Source of the DNA: Cryobacterium sinapicolor
GTDB taxonomy: Bacteria > Actinomycetota > Actinomycetes > Actinomycetales > Microbacteriaceae
Reading direction: 5' to 3'
DNA length: 64,000 bases
Assembly: GCF_004403465.1 (NCBI RefSeq)
Contig: NZ_SOGQ01000086.1
Location: 1-64,000, forward strand
A model generated the notes under the pieces. The model made no database searches. It worked only from the letters and a program-made list of their open reading frames with translations, and was not told the DNA's origin. The position numbers and the translations under genes were made by a program. Shown piece after piece: positions 27,077 to 35,472 of this stretch (position 1 is the stretch's first letter; each line of letters begins with the position of its first letter).

Positions 27077-28408
27077 CTACTTGTTGACCGGGATCGACTG
27101 AGCCTCGAGTGCGTCGATCGTGCTCTTCTGGGCGCTCGTGAGAGCATCCGACAGAGTTCCGTTGCCGGTGACCGCACCCTTGAAACCGTCGGAGGTGTCG
27201 TTGTACACCTGCGTCATGGTCGGGCCCCAGATGAAGTCGGGCGAGACGTGACCGGATGCCTCGGCGAACACGTCGTAGATGGCCTGGCCGCCGTAGAACT
27301 CGACGCCTTCCTTGAGGGCCGGCAGTTCGAGGCCGCTTTTGGCGGCCGGGTACAGGTTGGCCGACTTATTCAGCATCGTGAGCGCCTCGTCGGAGGTGTT
27401 CAGCCACAGCGCGAACTGGGCAGCCTCGTAGGGGTGCTTGGAGCCAGTGAACACCGCGGTGGACGAGCCACCCCAGTTACCGGCGGCGTTGTCGCCGGCA
27501 GCCCACTGCGGGGAGAGGGCGACGGACCAGTTGCCGGAGGTGTCCGGAGCGCCGCTGGCGATGGAGTTGGCACCCCAGGCTGCGGAGTTCCAGGTCCAGT
27601 TGGAGCCGGTGTTGTAGGCGTTGTTCCACTCGTCGGTCCACGGCGGGTTGGTCGAGACGAGGTCGCGGTCGATCAGGTCCTGCCAGTAGTCGGCGACCTT
27701 GACGGACTCGGGGCTGGTCAGGTCGATGGTCCAGTTGTCGCCGTCGTTCTCGAACCAGCTTCCGCCGGCCTGCCAGACGAATCCGGCGAACTGGTTGATG
27801 TCGCTCTGCGAGAAGTTGGTGATGTACCCGCCGGTGGCGCGCACGGCCTCGGCGGCAACCGCATACTCTTCCCAGGTGGTGGGGATCGCGATGTTGTTGG
27901 CCTCGAAGAGGTCGGCGCGGTAGAACATGGCCATGGGCCCGGCGTCCTGAGGCACCGCGTACACGGCGTCGTCTTCACCGAAGTTGACCTGACCCCAGGT
28001 CCAGTCCACGAAGTCGGCCTTGGCGTCGAGAACACCCTCACAGGCGGCGAGGTTCATCAGACCGTCCTGCACGCGGAAGTTCGGGAGCGCGTCGTATTCG
28101 ATCTGGCCGAGGTCGGGCGCGTTGCCGGCCTTGAGCTGGTTGAAGAAGTTCTGGTAGGTGCCGCCGTTGCCGTTCGGCCCGGTCTGCACCTTCACCTGAA
28201 CGTCGGGGTTCTCCTCGTTCCAGACGGCAACGACCTCTTCCATGCCGGGGATCCAGGTGGTGAACGTGAGGTCGACCTTGCCCTCGGAGGGCTCGCAGGC
28301 GGCGGCGTCGCCGCCGGACGACGTGGTCGAACCCGACGCGCAACCGGTCAGCACGACCGTGGCCGCGGTGAGCAAGGCGACGGCGGCTGCTCTCTTCTTG
28401 ATCTGCAT
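27077..28408 (-). CDS. Sugar ABC transporter substrate-binding lipoprotein
   Basis: A 443-residue family-1 extracellular solute-binding protein. The signal peptide MQIKKRAAAVALLTAATVV ends in the lipobox LTGC, so it is anchored to the membrane outer face. The mature part reads KVDLTFTTWIPGMEEVVAVW, then NQLKAGNAPDLGQIEYDALP and VPQDAGPMAMFYRADLFE, all typical of oligosaccharide-binding proteins. It follows the two permease genes after 72 bases, and the substrate is probably a beta- or alpha-galactoside. The ATP-binding subunit is not in the operon, as is usual for actinobacteria that share an MsiK-type ATPase. Confidence 0.93.
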   Translation of the reverse strand: MQIKKRAAAVALLTAATVVLTGCASGSTTSSGGDAAACEPSEGKVDLTFTTWIPGMEEVVAVWNEENPDVQVKVQTGPNGNGGTYQNFFNQLKAGNAPDLGQIEYDALPNFRVQDGLMNLAACEGVLDAKADFVDWTWGQVNFGEDDAVYAVPQDAGPMAMFYRADLFEANNIAIPTTWEEYAVAAEAVRATGGYITNFSQSDINQFAGFVWQAGGSWFENDGDNWTIDLTSPESVKVADYWQDLIDRDLVSTNPPWTDEWNNAYNTGSNWTWNSAAWGANSIASGAPDTSGNWSVALSPQWAAGDNAAGNWGGSSTAVFTGSKHPYEAAQFALWLNTSDEALTMLNKSANLYPAAKSGLELPALKEGVEFYGGQAIYDVFAEASGHVSPDFIWGPTMTQVYNDTSDGFKGAVTGNGTLSDALTSAQKSTIDALEAQSIPVNK

Positions 28409-28426
28409 TGTTCTTCTTTTCTCTTG

Positions 28427-28446
28427 GTGGGGTGGGGTGGGGTGGT
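28427..28446 (+). other. G-tract motif in the permease-binding-protein gap
   Basis: GGTGGGGTGGGGTGGGGTGG lies on the plus strand, 19-38 bases upstream of the binding-protein start, so the mRNA carries the C-rich complement. The three GGGG runs fit a G-quadruplex pattern in DNA. It could also be a simple pentamer microsatellite. No regulatory role is shown. Confidence 0.45.
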
Positions 28447-28480
28447 GCAGCTTGAGGGGGTGCTACGTCACGGTAACCGG

Positions 28481-29398
28481 CTACTTCACGGAACCGGCGC
28501 TGAGGCCGTTCCGCCAGAAGCGCTGGAGTAGCAGGAAGATGATGATCAGCGGGATGATCGACAGCAGCGCACCGATCAGTACGTAGTCGCGCAGCACGGG
28601 GATCTGGTTGACCTGCGAGTTCCAGGCGTAGAGGCCGAGCGTGACCGGGAACAGAGTCTCGTCGCGCAGCATGATCAGCGGCAGGAAGAAGTTGTTCCAG
28701 ATGGCGACGAACTGGAAGAGGAAGACGGTGACCAGGGCCGGCACCATCATCCGTACCGAGACGGTGAAGAAGGTGCGCAGTTCGCCGGCACCGTCCAAGC
28801 GGGCGGCCTCGATCAACTCGTCGGGCACGCTGGCGGAGGCGTAGATGCGGGCGAGGTAGACCCCGAACGGGCTGACCAGGCTGGGCAGGAACACAGACCA
28901 GAACGTGTTGGTCAGGCTGATCTGGCTGAAGATCAGGAACAACGGCAGCGCCAGGGCCGTGGCAGGCACGAGCACCCCGCCGAGCACGACGTTGAAGATC
29001 AGTTCCCGACCCGGGAAGTTGTACTTCGCCAGCGCGTACCCGCACATGCCGGCGATGATGGTGCCCACGAGGGCGCCGCCACCGGCATACAGCGCGCTGT
29101 TGAGCATCCACTTGAGGTAGACGCCGTCGCGGTACGCCATCAGGTTGCCGATGTTCTCGAACAGGGAGAAGTCGGCGAACCAGAGCGGGTTCGTGCTGTT
29201 GAACTGGGAGCGGCTCTTCGAGGCCGCCACCAGCAGCCACCAGATCGGCACCAGGAAGTAGAGCGTGAAGACGCCCATCACGATCATGGCGCTGACCCGG
29301 GCGAACGGGCTCTCGCGCTGGGCGCGCGGCGCCTTCGCCTCGGTGGAACGGATGCCGCGGGTCGGCTTGGCGGGGGTGGTGGGGGTCAGGGTGCTCAC
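28481..29398 (-). CDS. Sugar ABC transporter permease (MalG-type)
   Basis: A 305-residue inner-membrane permease. Six membrane helices can be picked out, for example MIVMGVFTLYFLVPIWWLLV and YVLIGALLSIIPLIIIFLLL. The EAA loop that contacts the ATPase is ELIEAARLDGAGELRTFF. It starts at GTG 29398, overlapping the stop of the upstream permease by four bases (GTGA). Together with that permease it forms the translocation channel. Confidence 0.92.
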   Translation of the reverse strand: MSTLTPTTPAKPTRGIRSTEAKAPRAQRESPFARVSAMIVMGVFTLYFLVPIWWLLVAASKSRSQFNSTNPLWFADFSLFENIGNLMAYRDGVYLKWMLNSALYAGGGALVGTIIAGMCGYALAKYNFPGRELIFNVVLGGVLVPATALALPLFLIFSQISLTNTFWSVFLPSLVSPFGVYLARIYASASVPDELIEAARLDGAGELRTFFTVSVRMMVPALVTVFLFQFVAIWNNFFLPLIMLRDETLFPVTLGLYAWNSQVNQIPVLRDYVLIGALLSIIPLIIIFLLLQRFWRNGLSAGSVK

Positions 29399-30333
29399 TT
29401 GGCTTCCTTCCGCTGCGTGAACTTCAGGAACGTGAAGGAGAGGATGAACGTGGCCAGGGCCAGCACCACGGAGAATGCGGCGGCCAGGTTGAAGTTCGGG
29501 ATCGATGAGGTGGAGTACACCGTCAGGTTCGGGGTGAACGTGCTGGTCACGGCCGAGCTGAAGCTGCGGAACACCTGGGGTTCGGCGAGCAGCTGCAGGG
29601 TGCCGATGATCGAGAAGATCGCCGTCAGGATGATCGCCGGCATGATCAGCGGGATCTTGACCGACCACGCGATGCGCAGCTGCCCGGCGCCGTCGAGGCG
29701 GGCGGCCTCGTAGAGCTCCGTCGGGATCGCCAGCAGGGCCGAGTAGATGATCAGCATGTTGTAGCCCACGAACACCCAGGTGACGACGTTGGCGATGGCC
29801 CAGAGCACCAGGTCGGCCGAGAGGAAGTTGATGTTCTCGGTGACGGCGCTGAATGGCGACAGGTTGGGTGAGTAGAGGTAGCCCCACATGATCGCGGCGA
29901 TGACGCCCGGCACCGCATAGGGAACGAAGAACGCCAGCCGGAAGAACTTCTTGCCTCGCACGAGCGGCGAGTCCAGCAGCAGCGCGAACAGCAGTGCGAG
30001 GCCGAGCATGATCGGCACCTGCACGGCGCCGAAGGCGAGTACCCGGCCGATCGACTGCCAGAACGGGCCGTTCTGGAACACCAGGATGTACTGGGTCAGC
30101 CCGCCGAACACCTCGGTGGCCTGACCGAAGGTGCCTTCGCGCTCGATCACGAGCAGCGACTGGTAGATCGCGTAGCCGATCGGCACGAGGTAGAACAGGG
30201 CGAACAGGGTGCCGAACGGCAGCACGAACGCGAGGATCGCGCCTCTGTGCTGCACGCGGGGCCTGGCGGCGCGGGGCCTCTTCCGGGCAGCGCTGCCCGG
30301 GGCATCCGTCATGGGGACGGCTGGTGCGCTCAT
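29395..30333 (-). CDS. Sugar ABC transporter permease (MalF-type)
   Basis: A 312-residue permease with about six helices (ILAFVLPFGTLFALFYLVP near residue 33) and the EAA loop ELYEAARLDGAGQLRIAW. The GH42 gene ends within its start codon (ATGA overlap at 30330-30333), so translation is probably coupled to the enzyme. It pairs with the MalG-type permease that follows. Confidence 0.92.
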   Translation of the reverse strand: MSAPAVPMTDAPGSAARKRPRAARPRVQHRGAILAFVLPFGTLFALFYLVPIGYAIYQSLLVIEREGTFGQATEVFGGLTQYILVFQNGPFWQSIGRVLAFGAVQVPIMLGLALLFALLLDSPLVRGKKFFRLAFFVPYAVPGVIAAIMWGYLYSPNLSPFSAVTENINFLSADLVLWAIANVVTWVFVGYNMLIIYSALLAIPTELYEAARLDGAGQLRIAWSVKIPLIMPAIILTAIFSIIGTLQLLAEPQVFRSFSSAVTSTFTPNLTVYSTSSIPNFNLAAAFSVVLALATFILSFTFLKFTQRKEAK

Positions 30334-32432
30334 GATGCGGGGTCCTCTCTAATCACGCGGACGGCTCCGGCCGGCACGCGCACAATTCGACCGACGGGTT
30401 CGTCGGTGACGAGCTCGTGGCCGGCGGCCGCAAGCTCGACGTCGCCGTGACCGTGGTTGATGATGAACAGATAGCTGTGGGTGGCACCCACGCGGCGCAC
30501 GACCTCGATGCTGCCGGAGCGCTGCGTGGTTGCGGTGCGCTCCGGGGCGTCCGTGCGTTCCGGGGTTGCAATACGCTCCGGGCCGACGGCGGTGACGCGG
30601 GCCTCCTGGGCCACGGTGCGCACGAGGTCGCGCAGGGCGCCGGCCTCCAGCGCGGTCGCGACGTACCAGGCGGTGCCGCGTTCGTGCCGGTTGCGGGTGA
30701 TGGCGGGGATGCCGGGCAGCGGCCCGTCAAGGTAGCTGGCGAACACCTCGGCGGTGTCGACGCGCAGGCGTTCGCTCCACAGGCTCGCGGCGGCGCCGGA
30801 GTCGAGGGCGAGCAGATGGCCGGGCAGCAGCGGGGAGAATTCCTCCACCGTGATGCCGAGGATCTCGCGGAACGCGCCGGGGTAGCCGCCGGTGCGCACC
30901 CGGTCGTCTTCGTCGACGATGCCGCTGAAAAAGGTGATCAGGGCGTGGCCGCCGGCCGCGACGTAGGAGCGCAGGTTCTCGGCCTGCGCGTCCGAGACGA
31001 GGTAGAGATTCGGGGCGACGACGAGGCGGTAGCCCGAGAGGTCGGCATCCGGGGAGACGATGTCGACGGTGACGCCGAGGTCGTGCAGGGCCGTGTACGC
31101 GGCATGCACCTGGTCGAGGTAGCGCACCGCGTGGGAGGGACGGGATTCTCCGTCGCCGGCCCACCAGGATTCCCAGCTGAAGATGAGCGCAGCATCCGCC
31201 ACGACCCGGCTGCCGGTGACCTCGGCGAGCCGGTCGAGGGTCGCGCCCAGGGCCACGACCTCCCGCCAGAGCACGGTGTCGGTGCCGGCGTGGGGCACCA
31301 GCGCCGAATGGAATTTCTCCGACCCCTGCAGGGAGGCGCGCCACTGGAAGAAGCAGATGCCGTCGGCGCCGCGGGCGACATGGGCGAGGGAGTTGCGGGT
31401 CATCTCGCCGGGCGCCTTGGCCAGGTTGTGCGGCTGCCAGTTGACCGCGCCTGCGGCCTGTTCCATCAGCAGCCAGGGCTCGCCCTGGGCGAGCCCGCGG
31501 GTGAGGTCGGCGGCGAAGGCGAGCTCGGTGGCCGGGTCGGCGAGACGGTGGTCGAGGTAGTGGTCGTTGGCGACGATGTCCATGTCGCCGGCCCAGGACC
31601 AGTAGTCGAGGTTACGGATGTGCGCGGTGACCATGAAGTTCGTGGTCACCGCCACGTCCGAGTGGCGGCGCAACACCGCGGCCTCCAACCGGTAGTAGTC
31701 GAGCAGCTCGGCGGAGCTGAACCGGTGGAAGTCGAGCACCTGGCCGGGGTTCTGGCTGGACAGGGTGAGCCGCGGGGTGAGGATCTCGGCCCACTGGCCG
31801 TAGCGCTGGCTCCAGAACGAGGTGCCCCAGGCGGCGTTCAGGGCATCGATGGTTCCGTACCGCGCCTGCAGCCAGAGACGGAATGCGGCCGCGGTGTCGT
31901 CGCAGTAGCACAGCGCGTTGTGGCAACCCAGTTCGTTGGACACATGCCAGAGGGCGATGGCCGGGTGGTGGCCGTACCGCTTCGCGACCTGCTCGACCAG
32001 GGCGAGCGCGTGCTCGCGGAACACGGCCGAGCTCGGGCACCAGGCCTGACGGCCGCCCGGGAAGCGGGTGGTGCCGTCGTCGGTCACCGGAAGGATCTCC
32101 GGGTGGAGCGTGGTCAGCCACGGCGGCGGCGATGAGGTACCGGTGCCGAGGTTGACTCGGATGCCGTTGGCGTGCAGCAGCTCAATAATCGTGTCGAGGG
32201 TGGCGAAGTCGTACTCGCCCGGCCGCGGCTCGAGGTGCGACCAGCCGAAGATGTTGATGGCGACGAGATCGACGCCCGCCTCCCGCATGAGGCGCACGTC
32301 TTCGGCCCAGACGTCGGGACCCCACTGCTCGGGGTTGTAGTCGCAGCCGTAGGCGATGCCCTCGTGCACGAACGGGCTGGCCGAGGCCGAGGCCGTGGCC
32401 TTCCCGTCCGAAGTGGCTGCTCGCGAATTCAT
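30330..32432 (-). CDS. Beta-galactosidase, GH42 family
   Basis: First gene of the galactoside operon, 700 residues. It hydrolyses terminal beta-galactosides inside the cell. GYDYNPEQW-like residues (YGCDYNPEQWGPDVW) open the barrel; the acid/base is Glu167 in LWHVSNELGCHN and the nucleophile Glu324 in LLMEQAAGAVNW. A Cys pair follows the acid/base (ALCYCDD), as in zinc-binding GH42 members. A trimerisation domain (VVAPNLYLVSD) and a small C-terminal beta domain follow; between them lies an in-frame repeat (ERIATPERTDAPERTA). ATG 32432 is preceded by GGGAGCAC, and two LacI operators lie 58-126 bases upstream. Confidence 0.94.
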   Translation of the reverse strand: MNSRAATSDGKATASASASPFVHEGIAYGCDYNPEQWGPDVWAEDVRLMREAGVDLVAINIFGWSHLEPRPGEYDFATLDTIIELLHANGIRVNLGTGTSSPPPWLTTLHPEILPVTDDGTTRFPGGRQAWCPSSAVFREHALALVEQVAKRYGHHPAIALWHVSNELGCHNALCYCDDTAAAFRLWLQARYGTIDALNAAWGTSFWSQRYGQWAEILTPRLTLSSQNPGQVLDFHRFSSAELLDYYRLEAAVLRRHSDVAVTTNFMVTAHIRNLDYWSWAGDMDIVANDHYLDHRLADPATELAFAADLTRGLAQGEPWLLMEQAAGAVNWQPHNLAKAPGEMTRNSLAHVARGADGICFFQWRASLQGSEKFHSALVPHAGTDTVLWREVVALGATLDRLAEVTGSRVVADAALIFSWESWWAGDGESRPSHAVRYLDQVHAAYTALHDLGVTVDIVSPDADLSGYRLVVAPNLYLVSDAQAENLRSYVAAGGHALITFFSGIVDEDDRVRTGGYPGAFREILGITVEEFSPLLPGHLLALDSGAAASLWSERLRVDTAEVFASYLDGPLPGIPAITRNRHERGTAWYVATALEAGALRDLVRTVAQEARVTAVGPERIATPERTDAPERTATTQRSGSIEVVRRVGATHSYLFIINHGHGDVELAAAGHELVTDEPVGRIVRVPAGAVRVIREDPAS

Positions 32433-32489
32433 GTGCTCCCTGACTGTGGCTTCCCGGTTCCGCTGCCCTGCGGCAACCGGGATGTCGAC

Positions 32490-32513
32490 GACTCTGTGAA
32501 CGTGCACAGAGTC
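32490..32513. promoter_or_regulatory. LacI-type operator 1 (galactoside operon)
   Basis: Palindrome GACTCTGTG-AACGTG-CACAGAGTC with perfect 9-bp arms. It lies between the divergent GH42 and lacI genes and shares its core CTGTGAACGT with operator 2. It is most likely bound by the adjacent LacI protein. Confidence 0.85.
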
Positions 32514-32537
32514 GAGAGCAAAACACACCGTCGGGCT

Positions 32538-32558
32538 TTCTGTGAACGTACACAGAGT
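32538..32558. promoter_or_regulatory. LacI-type operator 2 (galactoside operon)
   Basis: TTCTGTG-AACGTA-CACAGAGT has the same core as operator 1 with a slightly shorter perfect palindrome, CTGTGAACGTACACAG. The centres of the two operators are about 46 bases apart, so looping or cooperative binding by a LacI dimer pair is possible. Confidence 0.83.
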
Positions 32559-32618
32559 AGGTAGGTTTCGGCGGCCGTGTCAAGCGCGGAGTCTGTTCGG
32601 GGGCGTTACAGTTATCAA

Positions 32619-33641
32619 ATGGTGACCATCCCGTCTCGACGCAAACGTGCGACGATCCACGACGTCGCCGTCGAAGCCGGAGTGTCCCGCGGCACGGTCA
32701 GCCGGGTCGTGAACGACGAGCCCTACGTCTCGGCGGCGGCCCGCATCGCCATCGAGGCCGCCATCGAGAAGGTCGGCTACGTGCCGAACAATGCCGCCCG
32801 CAGCCTGGTCATGCAGCGCTCGGAGGCCGTCGGTTTCATCGTGCACGAGCCGCACTCCCTGTTCCTGGACGACCCCAACATCGGCGGTATCCTGCTCGGT
32901 GCCAACACCGTGCTCTCCCGCGCCGACTACCAGATGGTCAGCCTCGTCATCGACTCCCAGCGCGACACCGACCGCGTCGCCCGTTATCTCAGCGGCGGCT
33001 TCGTCGACGGCGTCATCATCGTCTCCGCCCGGCAGGAAGACCCGATCATCCGCGTGATCGAGAAGCTGCGCCTTCCGGCCGCCTTCGTCGGACATCCGCC
33101 CGACCTGCGTCAGCTTCCCTTCGTGGGCATCGACAACCGGGCCTCGGCGCGCGCCATCACGGAACGCCTGATGCAGACCGGCCGCCGGCGCATCGGCATG
33201 GTCGCGGCGGCCCTCGACCGCGATTCCGGCGCCGACCGCCTGGCCGGCTTCACGGATGCCCTCGGCGACCGTTTCGACCCGGCCCTGGTCGCCCGAGTAC
33301 CGCTCTACACGTTCACCGACGGGGCCCTGGGTATGCGCGATTTGCTCGACCGCGACCCGCTGATCGATGGTGTGTTCGCCGCTTCCGACGCGGTCGCGGC
33401 CGGAGCCCTGGAGGCTCTCCGCGAGGCCGGGCGCAGCGTGCCCGGCGATGTCGGCATCGTCGGCTTCGACGACAGCTCCTGGGCGCTCCGCACCCAGCCG
33501 CACCTGTCCACCGTCCACCAGCCGGCCTTCGGCCTCGGCGCGGCGGCGGCGCAGTGCGTGCTCGGCCAGCTGCGCGGCGAGGAGCAGCCGGCCGGCGGCA
33601 TCCTGCTGGAGACTCCGATCGTCTGGCGCGACTCCGCCTGA
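32619..33641 (+). CDS. LacI-family regulator of the galactoside operon
   Basis: A 340-residue regulator. The N-terminal helix-turn-helix ATIHDVAVEAGVSRGTVSRV and hinge helix (NNAARSLVMQRSEAV) are followed by a periplasmic-binding-protein-like effector domain (VGFIVHEPHSLFLDDPN, GVFAASDAVAAGALEAL, IVGFDDSSWALRTQPHLSTV). It is divergent from GH42 across two palindromic operators and probably represses the operon until a galactoside binds. ATG 32619 fits the usual start a few residues before the helix-turn-helix. No clear ribosome site is seen, so the mRNA may be leaderless. Confidence 0.93.
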   Translation: MVTIPSRRKRATIHDVAVEAGVSRGTVSRVVNDEPYVSAAARIAIEAAIEKVGYVPNNAARSLVMQRSEAVGFIVHEPHSLFLDDPNIGGILLGANTVLSRADYQMVSLVIDSQRDTDRVARYLSGGFVDGVIIVSARQEDPIIRVIEKLRLPAAFVGHPPDLRQLPFVGIDNRASARAITERLMQTGRRRIGMVAAALDRDSGADRLAGFTDALGDRFDPALVARVPLYTFTDGALGMRDLLDRDPLIDGVFAASDAVAAGALEALREAGRSVPGDVGIVGFDDSSWALRTQPHLSTVHQPAFGLGAAAAQCVLGQLRGEEQPAGGILLETPIVWRDSA

Positions 33642-33755
33642 GCCGGGTGTGCGTTGCTGTCCGGCCAGGCGCACAGCGGGTACGGGCGGGCCCACGGCGA
33701 GGCCGGCAACGGGTCTGACGAGCATTCCGGCCGTGTCTCCCCGCCCCGTGCGGCT

Positions 33756-33849
33756 AACTCAGGAGAATGCTCCCGCCGGCTACGCGCATCCGCATAGACC
33801 CGCGTATTTCCGGGGGCGAAACGGATGCCCGCGCCGGATCTCCTGAGTT
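33756..33849. repeat. Inverted repeat family B, copy 1
   Basis: The arms AACTCAGGAGA (33756-33766) and TCTCCTGAGTT (33839-33849) enclose an internal inverted pair GCATCCG/CGGATGC. The surrounding 120 bases are repeated almost exactly 192 bases downstream. No open frame is meaningful here. Confidence 0.85.
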
Positions 33850-33947
33850 CGCCACCCCGCAGACGGGCAAACAGGTGGGCAGGCACGCAGTCTGACGTGG
33901 AGCCCCGCCGAGCACTGATCTGCCGAGTCTCCCCGCCCCGTGCGGCT

Positions 33948-34041
33948 AACTCAGGAGAATGCTCCCGCCGGCTACGCGCATCCGCATGGACCCGCGTATT
34001 TCCGGGGGCGAAACGGATGCCCGCGCCGGATCTCCTGAGTT
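33948..34041. repeat. Inverted repeat family B, copy 2
   Basis: Same 94-bp element as copy 1 with the same arms; the flanks also match (about 33926-34048 versus 33734-33856). The only clear internal difference is CATGGAC for CATAGAC. The two copies and the tetranucleotide repeat fill the 600 bases between lacI and the acylphosphatase gene. Confidence 0.85.
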
Positions 34042-34049
34042 CGCCACCG

Positions 34050-34173
34050 CGCAGACGGGCGCGCAGGCGGGCAGACAGACGGGCGGGCAGGCGGGCGGGC
34101 AGGCGGGCAGACAGACGGGCAGGCAGGCGCGCAGAGAGGCAAGCAAGCAAGCAGGCAGGCGGGTGGGCAGGCG
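34050..34173. repeat. Tetranucleotide-type microsatellite (GGCA/GACA/GGCG)
   Basis: Mixed runs of GGCA, GACA, GGCG and AAGC (for example GCAGACAGACGGGCGGGCAG) extend for about 120 bases directly after the second family B element. No gene is seen. Confidence 0.8.
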
Positions 34174-34244
34174 ACGGGGGCGGGTGGCGTGCGGGCCGGG
34201 CGACGACCGGTGCGGGTGGGCCGGGGGCCGGGCACACTGGAGGA

Positions 34245-34514
34245 ATGGTTCGCAAACAGGCGGTCGTGCGTGGGATGGTGCAGGGAGTGGGGTTCCGCTA
34301 CTACACCCAGGTCGAGGCACGCCGCCTCGGTCTCGCGGGGTTCGTGCGCAACCGGACGGATGGCGCGGTGGACGCGGAGCTGGAGGGCGACGCGGCATCC
34401 GTCTGGGCGATGCTCGCGTGGTTGCAACACGGCCCGCCGTCGGCCCGGGTGGAGGCGGTCGAGGTCACCACTATTCCGCCGATCGGCGAGACCGGGTTCC
34501 AGATCGGCTTCTGA
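34245..34514 (+). CDS. acyP: Acylphosphatase
   Basis: Hydrolyses acyl phosphates such as 1,3-bisphosphoglycerate or carbamoyl phosphate. The 89-residue length and single domain are typical. The signature GMVQGVGFRYYTQVEARRLG holds the phosphate-binding loop and catalytic Arg; the catalytic Asn is in VRNRTDGAVDAELEG. GGAGG sits very close to ATG 34245, so initiation may be weak or leaderless. The gene lies between two blocks of microsatellite DNA. Confidence 0.93.
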   Translation: MVRKQAVVRGMVQGVGFRYYTQVEARRLGLAGFVRNRTDGAVDAELEGDAASVWAMLAWLQHGPPSARVEAVEVTTIPPIGETGFQIGF

Positions 34515-34515
34515 C

Positions 34516-34655
34516 CGACGACGCACGACGCACGACCCACGGCCCACGACCCACGACCCACGACCCACGACCCACGACCCACGACACACGGCCCACGACA
34601 CACGGCCCACGGCCCACGGCCCACGGCCCACGACGCACGACTCACGACTCACGGC
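34516..34655. repeat. Heptamer tandem repeat (CCCACGA)
   Basis: About 20 degenerate copies of a 7-base unit, CCCACGA with variants CCCACGG, GCACGAC and CACACGG, start directly after the acylphosphatase stop codon and run up to the ribosome site of the next gene. Confidence 0.9.
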
Positions 34656-34677
34656 GAGGCTGGCGTAGCGTGGAAGC

Positions 34678-35472
34678 ATGTGCGCGCGAGCAGCCGATCC
34701 CGCTCGGACGGAAAGAACGAAGCGCGTCCTCGCGCCGGCGACGGATCCGGGCATGCGCGCACTCCCTGCGGCTGCCACCCATCCGGCCCTGGTCGCCCGA
34801 GCCCCCCGGACCTTCCCCGTGCACACGGTGCGCCGCGGGTTCGGCATCGGCCGCCTGCTGCTCGCGTTCCTGGGCGTCGTGGCCCTGGCCGGCTACTTCG
34901 ACTACGTGCTCGGTTTCGCCACCTTCCAGATCGCCAACTACTTCAGCTATTTCACCGTGCTGAGCGGCATGGCCGCGGTCGTCGCCTTCGTCGTTGCCGC
35001 GATCGTCGCCTTCCGGCACGCGACCGACCCACCGTGGCTGGACTGGTTCCGGCTGTTGGTCACGACCTACATCACCGTCTCGGGGATCGTGTTCCTGACC
35101 ATCGTCATCCAGTCCTCAACCCGCGATTACACGATCGAGGTGCCCTGGTCGAGCCAGTTGTTGCACTTCTGGATTCCCGCGATCGCGCTGCTCGACTGGC
35201 TGACGGATGCCGGCAAGGCCCGGCTGCCCTGGAAAATTTTGGCCTGGATTCTCGTGGTGCCCTCGATCTGGGGAGTGTTCACGCTTATCCGCGGGTCGGT
35301 CGTGGGCTGGTACCCGTACTTCTTCCTGGACCCGGTGCAGGTGCGCGGACCGCTCGAGACCGCGGTCTACTGCCTGGCGGCTCTGCTGCTCTTCACCGCG
35401 ATCGCAGCCGTACTCACGGCCACGTCGCGGCTGCCCCAGCCGGCATTGCGGCGCGAGCCTATAGCGGCGTGA
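34678..35472 (+). CDS. Pr6Pr-type polytopic membrane protein
   Basis: A 264-residue membrane protein with a 50-residue basic N-terminus and about six helices: LLLAFLGVVALAGYFDYVLG, YFTVLSGMAAVVAFVVAAIV, YITVSGIVFLTIVIQSS, LLHFWIPAIALLDWL, ILAWILVVPSIWGVF and TAVYCLAALLLFTAIAAVL. The patterns NYFSYFTVLS, HFWIPAIALLDWL and WYPYFFLDP match the Pr6Pr/FAR-17a-like family of unknown function in actinobacteria. GGAAGC precedes ATG 34678. Its last 14 bases overlap the convergent Cys-rich gene. Confidence 0.82.
   Translation: MCARAADPARTERTKRVLAPATDPGMRALPAAATHPALVARAPRTFPVHTVRRGFGIGRLLLAFLGVVALAGYFDYVLGFATFQIANYFSYFTVLSGMAAVVAFVVAAIVAFRHATDPPWLDWFRLLVTTYITVSGIVFLTIVIQSSTRDYTIEVPWSSQLLHFWIPAIALLDWLTDAGKARLPWKILAWILVVPSIWGVFTLIRGSVVGWYPYFFLDPVQVRGPLETAVYCLAALLLFTAIAAVLTATSRLPQPALRREPIAA

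Noticed and set aside
33734-34048. Insertion sequence
   Set aside because: There is no transposase gene and the elements are only about 120 bp; they fit a short non-autonomous repeat better.
33825-34244. Longer acylphosphatase starting at 33825
   Set aside because: The extension translates family B inverted repeats and a tetranucleotide microsatellite; the 89-residue version has the exact family length.
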